Below are positions 26,459-35,417 of a DNA stretch of 40,173 nucleotides, piece by piece. Every line of letters starts with the position of its first letter. Within the stretch, counting starts at the first letter, position 1. The DNA lies in contig CAINWZ010000022.1 of NCBI GenBank assembly GCA_903854725.1, positions 1 to 40,173 of the forward strand, given 5' to 3'. The stretch comes from an uncultured Bacteroidota bacterium. GTDB lineage: Bacteria > Bacteroidota > Bacteroidia > Chitinophagales > Chitinophagaceae. The notes below the pieces were generated by a model. That model had not been told where the DNA came from. It searched no databases and was given only the letters and a program-made list of their open reading frames with translations. Both the position numbers and the translations under genes were made by a program.

Positions 26459-27715
26459 CTAAATCTTATTGATTATTAATAACCTAAGTAAATTTATAGC
26501 CTGATTAGCAGTTACTTCTATATTTCTTAACCTGTCAAATCTCAAATAGAAAACCTTGGAGACCACTTTTTCTTTGTTGGCGACGCCCACCCAAACCATT
26601 CCCAACGGCTTTTCAGCAGTTTGACCAGTTGGCCCCATGATTCCACTAACTGAAATGGCGTAATCTGTATTCATCTTTTCTCTAACCGCGAGGGCCATTT
26701 GTTCGACAGCTTCCTTACTTACTGCGCCTACAGTATGCAAAATTTCGGTGGATACGTCTAGAAATTCGGTTTTTATACGATTATCATAACTAATTACACC
26801 CCCGGTATAAAACTGAGAAGAACCTGCATTCTTAGATAATAAGTGACCTATAAATCCTCCGGTGCAACTTTCAGCAGTAGCAACAGTTTGATTTCTTTGT
26901 TTTAATAAATTGCCTACCACCACTTCCATGGGTTCATCTGAATCGGTGACCAAATAGTCATTTACGGCTAACTTCAATTGCTCAAATTGAGCAGCCACTT
27001 CATTTTCTATAGATTTTTCATCCTTACCACTGCCAGTTAATCTTAGACGCACCATACCTATATTAGGTAAATAGGCTAATTTAATGTGGGTAGGTAAATC
27101 GTTTTCAAAATTAGCAATCAACTCTGCTAAGAATGATTCGCCAATGCCTGCGGTTAATAATGTTCTATGACAAATAAAACTAGGTGTAAAATCTTTTTTT
27201 ATAGTGGGGATGACATGGTTATCAGTTAACCATCTCATTTCATGAGGAACACCAGGTAATGAAAAATAATAGACCTTATCTTTCTTAAATAACATACCAG
27301 GCGCAGTTCCTTTTTCATTAAATAATACTTCGCAAACATCGGGTACTTCTGCTTGTTTACGATTGCGATCTATCATTGGTCTTTTATGGATCGTCTCAAA
27401 TATATAAGTGATATGATCTAAGCTTGGCTGATGAACAACGATTTTACCGCCAAAATAAGCGTTCAATAAGGGTTTGGTAATATCATCAGCTGTTGGCCCC
27501 AAACCGCCAGTTATAATTACAATATTACTTTTGATGGCTGCTGCGTCTAAAGCAGATATGATAGCATCCTTATTGTCTCCAACAGCAATCCTATTTAAAA
27601 CAGGTACTCCAATTTTATTAAGTGCTTGGGCAATATAAGCGCTATTCGTATCAATAACTTGCCCAATTAAAAGCTCGTCGCCTATGGTAATAATTGTCGC
27701 ATTAATGGGGTTCAT
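26459..27715 (-). CDS. cinA: CinA-family protein (NMN/nicotinamide nucleotide amidase)
   Basis: The 418-residue protein joins the N-terminal molybdopterin-binding-like COG1058 domain (about 1-170: IITIGDELLIGQVIDTNSAYIA, ITGGLGPTADD, LPGVPHEM) to a C-terminal PncC-type deamidase domain (about 255-415: TAESCTGGFIGHLLS, VSGIMGPTG). The latter hydrolyses nicotinamide mononucleotide to nicotinate mononucleotide; the former in CinA proteins shows ADP-ribose pyrophosphatase-type activity. Length and both domains are normal and complete. The historical link with competence does not imply natural transformation here. It lies between the thioesterase gene (44 nt upstream) and E2 (26 nt downstream) on the same strand. 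Confidence 0.92.
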   Translation of the reverse strand: MNPINATIITIGDELLIGQVIDTNSAYIAQALNKIGVPVLNRIAVGDNKDAIISALDAAAIKSNIVIITGGLGPTADDITKPLLNAYFGGKIVVHQPSLDHITYIFETIHKRPMIDRNRKQAEVPDVCEVLFNEKGTAPGMLFKKDKVYYFSLPGVPHEMRWLTDNHVIPTIKKDFTPSFICHRTLLTAGIGESFLAELIANFENDLPTHIKLAYLPNIGMVRLRLTGSGKDEKSIENEVAAQFEQLKLAVNDYLVTDSDEPMEVVVGNLLKQRNQTVATAESCTGGFIGHLLSKNAGSSQFYTGGVISYDNRIKTEFLDVSTEILHTVGAVSKEAVEQMALAVREKMNTDYAISVSGIMGPTGQTAEKPLGMVWVGVANKEKVVSKVFYLRFDRLRNIEVTANQAINLLRLLIINKI

Positions 27716-27759
27716 TCAATCAGGATTATAAGTTGCAAAGTAAACTAAAAATCAGCGGT

Positions 27760-28170
27760 TTATCTAAAATAGGTGCTTAGTTTTTCAAGCATTGAAGAGG
27801 GCATCGCTGCTCTTTTTCCAAGCTTACTATCCATAAAATAAAGCTTCACTTTGCCAATCGTTAATAATTTCCCTTCTTCATTATAAATTTCTTGATCAAA
27901 AACAATACGATGATCAACTGGGAGCTCCTTTATCTGTGTTTTAATCGTTAATAAATTGTCATATTTGGCAGGTCTCAAATACTTAATATTTAATTCAACA
28001 ACAGGTAGCATAATACCCATATCCTCAATGCCTTTGTAGCTTATTCCAAGGTTGCGTAAGCTTTCCACTCTGCCCACTTCAAAGTATTGGGCATAATTGC
28101 CATAATAAACCACATTCATAGGATCTGCCTCAGCATACCTAACTCTGACATTCGTATTGAATTCGTACAT
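27760..28170 (-). CDS. YbgC-type acyl-CoA thioesterase
   Basis: A hot-dog-fold thioesterase that hydrolyses acyl-CoA esters. From Met17 of the longer frame it has 136 residues, the usual length, beginning MYEFNTNVRVRY. The 4HBT motif is visible: Asp16 in RYAEADPMNVVYYGNY with the following helix EVGRVESLR. Met17 (28170) is chosen over 28218 because a promoter -7 box (28189-28196) lies between, so the longer form would not be on the transcript, and because family members start here. YbgC proteins of Proteobacteria sit with tol-pal genes; that is not so here, where cinA and E2 follow. Confidence 0.85.
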   Translation of the reverse strand: MYEFNTNVRVRYAEADPMNVVYYGNYAQYFEVGRVESLRNLGISYKGIEDMGIMLPVVELNIKYLRPAKYDNLLTIKTQIKELPVDHRIVFDQEIYNEEGKLLTIGKVKLYFMDSKLGKRAAMPSSMLEKLSTYFR

Positions 28171-28188
28171 ATTTATTGTTATTGTTGA

Positions 28189-28220
28189 CAAATTTACGAA
28201 TGAATTCTGTTTTTCCACAA
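28189..28220 (-). promoter_or_regulatory. Promoter of the thioesterase-cinA-E2 run
   Basis: On the minus strand TTG (complement of 28218-28220), 21 nt, then TAAATTTG (28189-28196). The -7 box is perfect and the spacer is at the long end of the accepted range. Transcription would start near 28183, giving a leader of about 12 nt before the ATG at 28170. Confidence 0.7.
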
Positions 28221-28285
28221 TAAGGGGTAAATAAGGGTCGTTTTATAAGTAGAGCTTAATTTTAGGATATTAATAAAGAAACTAT

Positions 28286-31200
28286 ATGTTGTCATTGAGA
28301 AATAGAGTAGGAGGAATTGGTATACTATTGATTTTTGTATTCAATGCAAGTGGTCAATTTAGCCAATATGAAAGACCACAGGAATCTATTTTCAAAAAAG
28401 GTTTACTGGCCTTACACCAAGGAGATACCTTAGAAGCTTTTCAATTAATACAATCTGCTTATCATTTTGCTCCCGTTCAAGAAGACATTCGTTATCATTT
28501 TGTTTCTCTTTCTCTAATTTTACAAAAACCTGCTGCAGAAAAGCTGGCCATTACTTATCTAAGCTCAACGACTAATAAAATATATAGTTCTCGGATCAAT
28601 TACTATTTAGGAGAATTTTATGTTAAAAAACAAAATACAGCTGAAGCCTTACAAGCATTTACACAGGTACAAATAGAAGATATTAATAATGATGAGTTAA
28701 TGACGATGAAATATCTTCAAGGGTATATCTATTTTAAAGAAGGTAATTGGGAAAAAGCCACAGGCTTATTAAATAGCATAAGACAACTTAAAGAATCAGT
28801 GTATTATACTGATGCTAATTATTATGCTGGATTTATAGCTTTACAAAAAAAGGAGTTCACACTAGCGTTATCCTGCTTTGAGATAGCCAGCATGAATAAA
28901 GCCTATGTAAGTTTGACTCCATTTTACATTAGTCAAATTTATTATTTTATTGGAGATGTTGATGCTGCTATGAGCTATTGTGAAAAAGCTTTACAATTAG
29001 AAGACCAGTATTATAAATTACAGCTGCAGCAATTAATGGGTCATTTATTATTTGAGAAGAAGCAATACCAAAAAGCCGTTCCCTACTTGGCTACTTATGT
29101 TGCAGCGCAAGAAAAAGTAGAAGTTCAAGATTTATATCAATTGTCTTTTTGTTATTTTCAAGATCAACAGTGGGAAAAATCCATCGAAGGATTTAAAAAA
29201 TTAGCCAATGTAGAAGATTCATTGGGTCAAAATAGTATGTATTTGTTAGGTACAGCTTATTTAAAAGTGAATGACAAAAATGGCGCGAAGAATGCCTTTA
29301 TGCTTTGCGCTTCTAAAAGTGTTAATTTATTACAAAAAGAAATATCGCAATTCAACTACGGAAAGTTACTAGTTGAATTAAAGGAATATAGCGCTGCCAT
29401 CACTGTCTTGGATAAGTTTATGGAAAGCTATCCGAATTCAAGCAATTTTGTGGAATCTAAATCTTTATGGATTACTTCCTTAACCTTGAATAATAATTTT
29501 AATCAAGCACTGGAGGCGTATCAATCCATTGAAAATCCTACACTGGAATTATTGAAAATATATCCAGCCATATTATATGGATTATCCTGTAATAATTTAA
29601 ATGACGGCGAAATTGAAAAAGCCTTCTCTTTATTTACGCAACTTCGCAATGCTCCCTATAATGCTAACTATTTATCGCAAACTCATTTTTGGCTGGGTGA
29701 ATTAAGTTATAAGATGGGTAAAATAGATGACGCTATTGGATTTATACAAAAATTCATGTTAGACCCCATTAATGCAGGGGAAGTAAATCCATTAAACGCA
29801 AGATATACCTTAGGATATTGTTTTTTAAAGAACAATGCCTATCAGAAAGCCTTCTTACAGTTTAAAGAAATAACCAGTTTAAGTTCCAACTCAACACTTA
29901 GTTCATTTCAACAAGATGCTTTTGTAAGAATGGGAGATTGTCAAATGATGCTAAAGCAAATGAATAATGCTTTAACTACTTTTAAACAAGTGATAGATTG
30001 GTCTTGGTCTTATGCAGATTATGCCACTTTACAAAAAGCCAATATTTTAGGGGGAATTGGCAAGGCAACAGAAAAAATAAAGTTGCTCAATAATTATGAA
30101 TCTTTATTTCCCCATTCATCTTACATGAATGATGCTAGAATGGAATTAGCCGATACCTATGTGAGTCAGGAAAAGTTTCAAGAAGCGATTGCACCACTTA
30201 CAAGAATTACTTTAGACAAATTGGCTACCAACTTATACCCTCAAGCTTTTTATAAACTGGGTATTGTATATTTTAATTTAGATAAAAATCAAATAGCACT
30301 ACAAACCTTTAAAGATTTATATGCAGCCTACCCAAAATCAGTGGAAAGTGAAAATGCGATAGAATATATAAGAAATATATTTATTGAAGATCAAACACCC
30401 GAATTATATGTCCAATTTATGAATGAATACGGGCATCCATTAACAGTCAATGAGCAAGATTCATTAATATTTAAAGCTTCTATCCTTAAATATGAACAAA
30501 AAAGATATACAGAAGCAGCAGTAGGGTTCAGTAATTATTTACAAAAATTCCCAACAGGTAAGTATTATTTAGATGCTTCGAACCTAATTGCAGAAATAAG
30601 CTACTCCAAACAACAATATGATACGGCTGTTTACTATTTTTCAAAAGTGGCCGATTTGGCGCCTAATAAATATGCTGAGCGTGCAGCCTTAATTGCAGCT
30701 AGATTAAACTACTTTACTTTTAAGCAATATGAGGTAGCTGAAAAATACTTTGCAATCTTATTACAATTTGCCACACAACAAGAAAATATAACGGAAGCCA
30801 ATAAAGGGTTATTGAGATGTCAATTTAAAGCAGAAAAATGGCTGGAATGCGCTAAGACTGCTTTACAAATAGTACAAGATAAAACCAGTGCAGCCGATGA
30901 TGTGGAGATGGCTAATATGGCACTTTATCACCAAAGTTTGCTGACAGGTGATACAACAACAGCTTTGCAAATCATTAATAAGGTCATTAAAGTAGGTAAT
31001 AGTATAATAACAGCAGAAGCGCATTATCAATTAGCTAGTGTATACTTACATCAAAACAAATTGCCTTTAGCGGAGAAGACGGCTTTTGAAATGATTAAAA
31101 AGCAAGCTTCCTATGAATATTGGGTAACCAAATCTTATATTTTATTAGGTGATATATACGTCGCACAAAAAGATGAATTTAATGCCATTGCTACCTATAA

Positions 31201-31291
31201 AAGTGTAGCAGATAATGCGACAATTGAAGAATTGAAAATTGTTGCTGGACAGAAATTGAAAGAATTAACTGAAAAAACAACAATTAAATAA
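28286..31291 (+). CDS. Large secreted tetratricopeptide-repeat protein
   Basis: The 1001-residue protein begins with a signal-peptide-like stretch (hydrophobic GGIGILLIFVFNASG, cleavage near residue 24) and is then helical repeats to the end. TPR-like units recur about every 34-40 residues with the Ala-x-x-x-Phe/Tyr and Leu/Ile-G-x-x-Y patterns (for example FKKGLLALHQGDTLEAFQL, YLGEFYVKKQNTAEALQAF, FYKLGIVYFNLDKNQIALQTF). No catalytic domain is visible. Bacteroidota encode periplasmic TPR proteins of this size as scaffolds for envelope or gliding machinery, but I cannot assign this one. It heads a four-gene run with spacings of 10, 2 and 2 nt, so it probably works with the barrel and HU-like proteins that follow. 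It is divergent from the thioesterase. Confidence 0.75.
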   Translation: MLSLRNRVGGIGILLIFVFNASGQFSQYERPQESIFKKGLLALHQGDTLEAFQLIQSAYHFAPVQEDIRYHFVSLSLILQKPAAEKLAITYLSSTTNKIYSSRINYYLGEFYVKKQNTAEALQAFTQVQIEDINNDELMTMKYLQGYIYFKEGNWEKATGLLNSIRQLKESVYYTDANYYAGFIALQKKEFTLALSCFEIASMNKAYVSLTPFYISQIYYFIGDVDAAMSYCEKALQLEDQYYKLQLQQLMGHLLFEKKQYQKAVPYLATYVAAQEKVEVQDLYQLSFCYFQDQQWEKSIEGFKKLANVEDSLGQNSMYLLGTAYLKVNDKNGAKNAFMLCASKSVNLLQKEISQFNYGKLLVELKEYSAAITVLDKFMESYPNSSNFVESKSLWITSLTLNNNFNQALEAYQSIENPTLELLKIYPAILYGLSCNNLNDGEIEKAFSLFTQLRNAPYNANYLSQTHFWLGELSYKMGKIDDAIGFIQKFMLDPINAGEVNPLNARYTLGYCFLKNNAYQKAFLQFKEITSLSSNSTLSSFQQDAFVRMGDCQMMLKQMNNALTTFKQVIDWSWSYADYATLQKANILGGIGKATEKIKLLNNYESLFPHSSYMNDARMELADTYVSQEKFQEAIAPLTRITLDKLATNLYPQAFYKLGIVYFNLDKNQIALQTFKDLYAAYPKSVESENAIEYIRNIFIEDQTPELYVQFMNEYGHPLTVNEQDSLIFKASILKYEQKRYTEAAVGFSNYLQKFPTGKYYLDASNLIAEISYSKQQYDTAVYYFSKVADLAPNKYAERAALIAARLNYFTFKQYEVAEKYFAILLQFATQQENITEANKGLLRCQFKAEKWLECAKTALQIVQDKTSAADDVEMANMALYHQSLLTGDTTTALQIINKVIKVGNSIITAEAHYQLASVYLHQNKLPLAEKTAFEMIKKQASYEYWVTKSYILLGDIYVAQKDEFNAIATYKSVADNATIEELKIVAGQKLKELTEKTTIK

Positions 31292-31301
31292 ATAACTGAA
31301 T

Positions 31302-33161
31302 ATGAAGTATTTTATAAAATATAGTTTTTTGTTTATTTGTTTTTTCTATTTTATCTCGCCAGGGATATCTCAGCAAAAAAATAGCAAAAAAATCACCGTC
31401 ATTTCAAGTAAGAAAAATAAAAAAGCGAAGAAAAAGAAAGCTGTAAAAACAAAAAGCAAAAAGAACTCAAAAAAGGGTAGTGCAAAAAAGAAAACCCCAA
31501 AGTTAAATATAGAAACGGCTGATTTATCAAAATTATTAACAACCACCAATATTGTAACACCTAAGTTAGATACTGTTCCGGAAAAAGAAGTGAATATTAT
31601 TTCTGCCTTTAAACCACAATTAAAAAATATTGCTAAAATAAGCTTTACAAAAGCTACTTATAAAGTAGATACCACCACTTCTGTTCTAAACTATCAAGTG
31701 CCTACTCAAAATTTAACTTTTCAATACAGACCTATTTCATTAATTCCTAGAGCTTATAAAGAAAATGAATCGGCAGCTCCTATCAATAAAACAAACCTTA
31801 AAGTGGGTTTGGGTAATAATATGCAACAACTTTTTGATCTAAGCCTAAATGCAGTAGATAAATATAATAACTCCCATGCATTACATGCCAATTTCGAATC
31901 TTCCAAAGGTTTAGAATACTTACAACAATACAATCGTAAAGGCATAGCTTATTTAGGAGATTTCATGATCAATGAGCACAATAGATTAAAAACTGAAACT
32001 TTTTTCCAAAACAGTCAACAGTATCGATTTGGGTTGGTTCCAGATAATAACAACCTGTCATTGTCGAACTATTCACAAGCTTTCTCTCATTTTGGTACTG
32101 CTTTTAATTGGGTAAATGACCAATCAAAAATAAAGAACCAAATTGCTACTCCCTTAGTAAAAATAGAAAATTTTAAAGGGCAAGCAAATACAAATAATTT
32201 CTGGATTGAAATTTACAACCCTATGAGTTTTGCTTTAAAAAATAGCGGTAAAATTAACCTTGACTTTGTCTATAACTATAATAAATATAATGGTAACAAT
32301 TTAGCAGCAATTAAAAATTCAGTTTTCTCCATTCAACCTTCTATTGAAATTAACAAATGGAATACTAGTATTAAAGTAGGCGTGAACCCCACTTTTACAA
32401 CCAGTCAATATGCGTTATATCCTGTTGTTCAATTTACCAAAAAACTAAACGATACTAATAATTTACTAGTAGCTAATTGGCAAACAATTTTAACCAATAA
32501 TAACTATGCTACTTTAGCTATGACAAACCCTTGGATTGCTGCACCTTCCGATTTAAAAATTACCACCCAAGAAAAAAAATCTTTAGATTTAATTATCAAT
32601 GCATCTAAAAGAATGCAATATAGTATTGGCTTGTCTTTGAATGATTATCATAATATTCCTTTTTTCAATCGTTTAAATTATTCTACTTATTCTTTAGTAT
32701 CCTCTAGTTTTATGGGCTTACAATATCAACCCATATTTGAATATAGAGCTATTACACTTGAATTCCTGTCAACATTCCGCTACCAGTTTAGTGATCAATT
32801 ATTACTAAATGCCAAAGCAAAATATATTCAATTTAATTCTATCAAAAATAATAGCAACCCATGGGGTATCCTGCCATTAACTATCAATAGTGATCTAACA
32901 TGGTTTCCTAGTAAAAAATGGGCAATAGAGGGCGGAATGCAGTATTGGTCTGGCGCATCTTTACTAAACGATGCCAATCAAGCCTATGCTTTAAAAAACA
33001 CGCTAGTTTTAAATGCTTCCTTTAGCTATCAATTAACACATCGACTGAAAGCTTGGGGTAAAGGGGAAAACTTATTAGATAAAAAATATCAACGCTGGGG
33101 AGAATATCCTTCTTTAGGGGTGCAATTAATTGCCGGAATCGTATATTCGTTTCATAAATAA
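31302..33161 (+). CDS. Outer-membrane barrel with lysine-rich tail
   Basis: The 619-residue protein has a signal peptide (about 1-24) followed by an unusual segment, residues 26-67, in which 21 of 42 residues are lysine. After a linker the rest (about 150-619) has the alternating Asn/Tyr/Phe pattern of an outer-membrane beta-barrel, with a TonB-receptor-like ending: GENLLDKKYQRWGEYPSLG and a terminal SFHK. It lacks the plug and carboxypeptidase-like domains of true TonB receptors, so transport by TonB is doubtful. The lysine tail would lie in the periplasm and could bind acidic polymers such as peptidoglycan, lipopolysaccharide or nucleic acid; that is inference. It follows the TPR gene by 10 nt and precedes the HU-like gene by 2 nt. 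Confidence 0.7.
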   Translation: MKYFIKYSFLFICFFYFISPGISQQKNSKKITVISSKKNKKAKKKKAVKTKSKKNSKKGSAKKKTPKLNIETADLSKLLTTTNIVTPKLDTVPEKEVNIISAFKPQLKNIAKISFTKATYKVDTTTSVLNYQVPTQNLTFQYRPISLIPRAYKENESAAPINKTNLKVGLGNNMQQLFDLSLNAVDKYNNSHALHANFESSKGLEYLQQYNRKGIAYLGDFMINEHNRLKTETFFQNSQQYRFGLVPDNNNLSLSNYSQAFSHFGTAFNWVNDQSKIKNQIATPLVKIENFKGQANTNNFWIEIYNPMSFALKNSGKINLDFVYNYNKYNGNNLAAIKNSVFSIQPSIEINKWNTSIKVGVNPTFTTSQYALYPVVQFTKKLNDTNNLLVANWQTILTNNNYATLAMTNPWIAAPSDLKITTQEKKSLDLIINASKRMQYSIGLSLNDYHNIPFFNRLNYSTYSLVSSSFMGLQYQPIFEYRAITLEFLSTFRYQFSDQLLLNAKAKYIQFNSIKNNSNPWGILPLTINSDLTWFPSKKWAIEGGMQYWSGASLLNDANQAYALKNTLVLNASFSYQLTHRLKAWGKGENLLDKKYQRWGEYPSLGVQLIAGIVYSFHK

Positions 33162-33163
33162 CT

Positions 33164-33652
33164 ATGGTAAACATTTTAGAACAATATTTTGTACAGTTTG
33201 ACGAATTAGTCCTACCAACTATTGGGGGTATATCCTTGGTTAAAATCCCCGCTAAATGGACAGGAGGCACTTTAGAAGCTCCTATAGTAAGCATTGAATT
33301 TTCTACAGTAAAAACAAAACCAAGCGCACACTTTTTTTCTTTTTTAGCAGATGCATTGTCTGTTTCAAATGAACAAGCTGCTATACAATATGAAATTTTT
33401 TTACAAAAATGTTTTGAGGAGCAAAATGCCATTTTAAAAATTGGAAATTTAGGTAGTGTACATAAAACCGGAGATCAGTTTAATTGGGTATCTAGTTTTC
33501 AATCTGCTTCCTATTTTAAAGATATTTCCATTTCCCCAATAGCAATAGATGTAGAAGAGCAAGTAGTGAGCGTTAAAAAAGTTAAATGGGAATTAGTAGC
33601 CTTGATATTGTCATTAATAGCTATTGTTGCTATTTTATATAAATTGCTATAA
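33164..33652 (+). CDS. Tail-anchored HU/CCDC81-like protein, SPOR domain absent
   Basis: The 162-residue protein has an N-terminal region reminiscent of the prokaryotic HU-CCDC81 domain: ILEQYFVQFDELVLPTIGGISLV fits the family's 'Y..LL...D.VilPgfGgf' start, and ILKIGNLGSVHKTGDQFNW fits the HU beta-arm turn. A single hydrophobic helix at about 141-161 ends the protein, so it should be cytoplasmic and anchored at its C-terminus. The usual Bacteroidota architecture is HU-CCDC81, one membrane helix, then a periplasmic SPOR domain; here the protein stops right after the helix. The match is by pattern and moderate. Start and stop are tightly set by its neighbours (2 nt on each side). Confidence 0.55.
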   Translation: MVNILEQYFVQFDELVLPTIGGISLVKIPAKWTGGTLEAPIVSIEFSTVKTKPSAHFFSFLADALSVSNEQAAIQYEIFLQKCFEEQNAILKIGNLGSVHKTGDQFNWVSSFQSASYFKDISISPIAIDVEEQVVSVKKVKWELVALILSLIAIVAILYKLL

Positions 33653-33654
33653 AC

Positions 33655-34563
33655 ATGCTTGAAAATCAAAAAAAGTTTTCACCTTGTCCCATTTGCAATA
33701 AAGAAGACATTTCTTTTTTACTTCATACCAAAGATTATTCATTAACCAAAGAAGATTTTCAAGTTATACAATGTGCCAATTGTACTTTACAATATACTGA
33801 TCCAGTTCCTTCCAAAGCATTCATAGCACCTTACTATAATTTCCCTTCTTATATCTCACATACCGATACTAAAGAGGGGTTGGTCAATAAATTATATCAT
33901 AAAGTAAGAAATCATACCCTTACACAAAAGACAAACTGGGTTCAATCCTTGTTTACGGGCCATAAAGGACATTTATTAGAGGTAGGTGCTGGAACGGGTG
34001 CTTTTGCGCATTCCATGGCTAAAAAAGGCTGGAAAGTAACTGCATTAGAGCCTGATGAAGCAAGTAGACAAAGAGCATTAGAAAATTATGGTATTACACT
34101 ACTACCCATAGAAGATCTATTTCATTTAACAGAAGCAACATTTGAAGTAATTACCCTTTGGCATGTATTAGAGCATGTTCATGACCTACATGACTATATA
34201 AAAGCTTTTCATAGATTACTTAAACCTAATGGACGTCTTATTATTGCTGTTCCTAATTATACGAGTTATGATGCTCAATTTTATAAAAAATATTGGGCGG
34301 CTTATGATGTTCCAAGACACTTATATCATTTTTCTCCAGGGGCCATGAATTATTTGACTAAAAAGTTTAAAATGAGCATTGTTCAAAAACTACCTATGTG
34401 GTTTGATAGCTTTTATGTTAGTCTATTAAGCGAGAAATATAAAAAATCTGGCATCTTTGGAATGCTACGTGCATTTATGATTGGTTGTATTTCCAATTTA
34501 ACTGCCCTACGCAATAATGATAGAGGAAGCTCTATTATTTATGAGATCAAAAAGATGGAGTAA
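33655..34563 (+). CDS. Class I SAM methyltransferase with N-terminal zinc ribbon
   Basis: The 302-residue protein starts with a zinc ribbon (Cys11, Cys14, Cys40, Cys43) followed by a Methyltransf_23-like domain with SAM loop LLEVGAGTGAFAHSM (about 107-121), an acidic strand end ALEPDEA and WHVLEHVHD after the fourth strand. Such zinc-ribbon methyltransferases often act in polysaccharide, lipid or peptide tailoring; the substrate here is unknown. It begins 2 nt after the HU-like gene and is co-directional with the TPR-barrel-HU run, so it is probably on the same transcript. It ends one base from the convergent glutaminyl-cyclase gene. Confidence 0.8.
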   Translation: MLENQKKFSPCPICNKEDISFLLHTKDYSLTKEDFQVIQCANCTLQYTDPVPSKAFIAPYYNFPSYISHTDTKEGLVNKLYHKVRNHTLTQKTNWVQSLFTGHKGHLLEVGAGTGAFAHSMAKKGWKVTALEPDEASRQRALENYGITLLPIEDLFHLTEATFEVITLWHVLEHVHDLHDYIKAFHRLLKPNGRLIIAVPNYTSYDAQFYKKYWAAYDVPRHLYHFSPGAMNYLTKKFKMSIVQKLPMWFDSFYVSLLSEKYKKSGIFGMLRAFMIGCISNLTALRNNDRGSSIIYEIKKME

Positions 34564-34564
34564 T

Positions 34565-35374
34565 TTACTTTAACTTAACTTCTACTATTACAGGCCAGCA
34601 TTTACCAGTAATGAAATATGTATTCTTTTTAGGATGATAAGCAATTCCATTTAAAACATAGCCTGCATCAATACTTAAAGGATCATATTTTACACCCGCC
34701 TGAGACAATAAATTACTAAAATTGATGCTATTCTTAACTTGTCCTGTATTCATGTCTATAACAACCACCTCATTGCGACCGTAAATATTCGCATATAAAT
34801 TACCCCCCACATATTCTAACTCATTAATATTACTTAAATAGCCATAATTATTAAATACGCCTATTGTTTTTAAGATAGAAAACTTATTTGGTTCAACTAT
34901 ATAGATATTACTTTCTCCAGTTGATACAATAAGGGCAGTGTCATTATGTGTTAATCCCCAACCTTCATAGGGCCAATATAATTCTCTTATTTTTTGTAAA
35001 TTTTTAGCATCGTAAACAAACACTTTATGCGTCTTCCAAGTTAGTTGATAAATTTTATCTTTAAAAAGGGTAGTGCCTTCTCCAAAATCTTCTTTTGACA
35101 ATCTTACTTTACTACCAATCGTTTTCATATTGGTATCTAATAATTGCAAAATGCTCTTTCCTTCCAAGCCAGTACCTTCTATTAATTTATTTCCATTCCA
35201 TTCTAATCCTTGAGTATAGGCGCTAGTATCATGAGGATATACTTTTACCACCTCATAGGAAAGGGCAGTTGGGGCAGGGATAGCCATCTCATTATTTTCA
35301 CTATTACCGTCATTGCATGCAAAAAACAATACAATTGGAAGAAGGATTAGTAATAATTTGAAATGTTTTTTCAT
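34565..35374 (-). CDS. Glutaminyl-peptide cyclotransferase lipoprotein
   Basis: This enzyme type turns N-terminal Gln of peptides into pyroglutamate. The 269-residue protein has a lipoprotein signal with Cys20 in the lipobox LFFAC followed by Asn-Asp-Gly, then a five-bladed propeller matching the bacterial/plant glutamine cyclotransferase family (PF05096 type): YPHDTSAYTQGLEWN, EGTGLEGKS, TTLFKDKIYQLTWK, EGWGLTHND, NINELEYV and AGYVLNGIAYHP. These are the characteristic blade motifs. It should sit on the outer or inner membrane facing the periplasm. Single gene, 43 nt after the ychF stop, with a 16-bp palindrome in that gap. Confidence 0.9.
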   Translation of the reverse strand: MKKHFKLLLILLPIVLFFACNDGNSENNEMAIPAPTALSYEVVKVYPHDTSAYTQGLEWNGNKLIEGTGLEGKSILQLLDTNMKTIGSKVRLSKEDFGEGTTLFKDKIYQLTWKTHKVFVYDAKNLQKIRELYWPYEGWGLTHNDTALIVSTGESNIYIVEPNKFSILKTIGVFNNYGYLSNINELEYVGGNLYANIYGRNEVVVIDMNTGQVKNSINFSNLLSQAGVKYDPLSIDAGYVLNGIAYHPKKNTYFITGKCWPVIVEVKLK

Positions 35375-35392
35375 AGCTTTTTAATATTCACT

Positions 35393-35408
35393 CTATTTTT
35401 AAAAATAG
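35393..35408. repeat. 16-bp palindrome between ychF and the cyclotransferase gene
   Basis: CTATTTTTAAAAATAG is a perfect palindrome, 9 nt after the ychF stop and about 18 nt before the next ATG. It includes TATTTTTA, one base off a -7 box. It may be chance in AT-rich DNA, a weak promoter or an operator. Confidence 0.4.
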
Positions 35409-35417
35409 TAAAGTTCA

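Noticed and set aside
33022..33432. Minus-strand open frame across the barrel/HU-like junction
   Set aside because: It overlaps two genes with better coding character and has no recognisable product.
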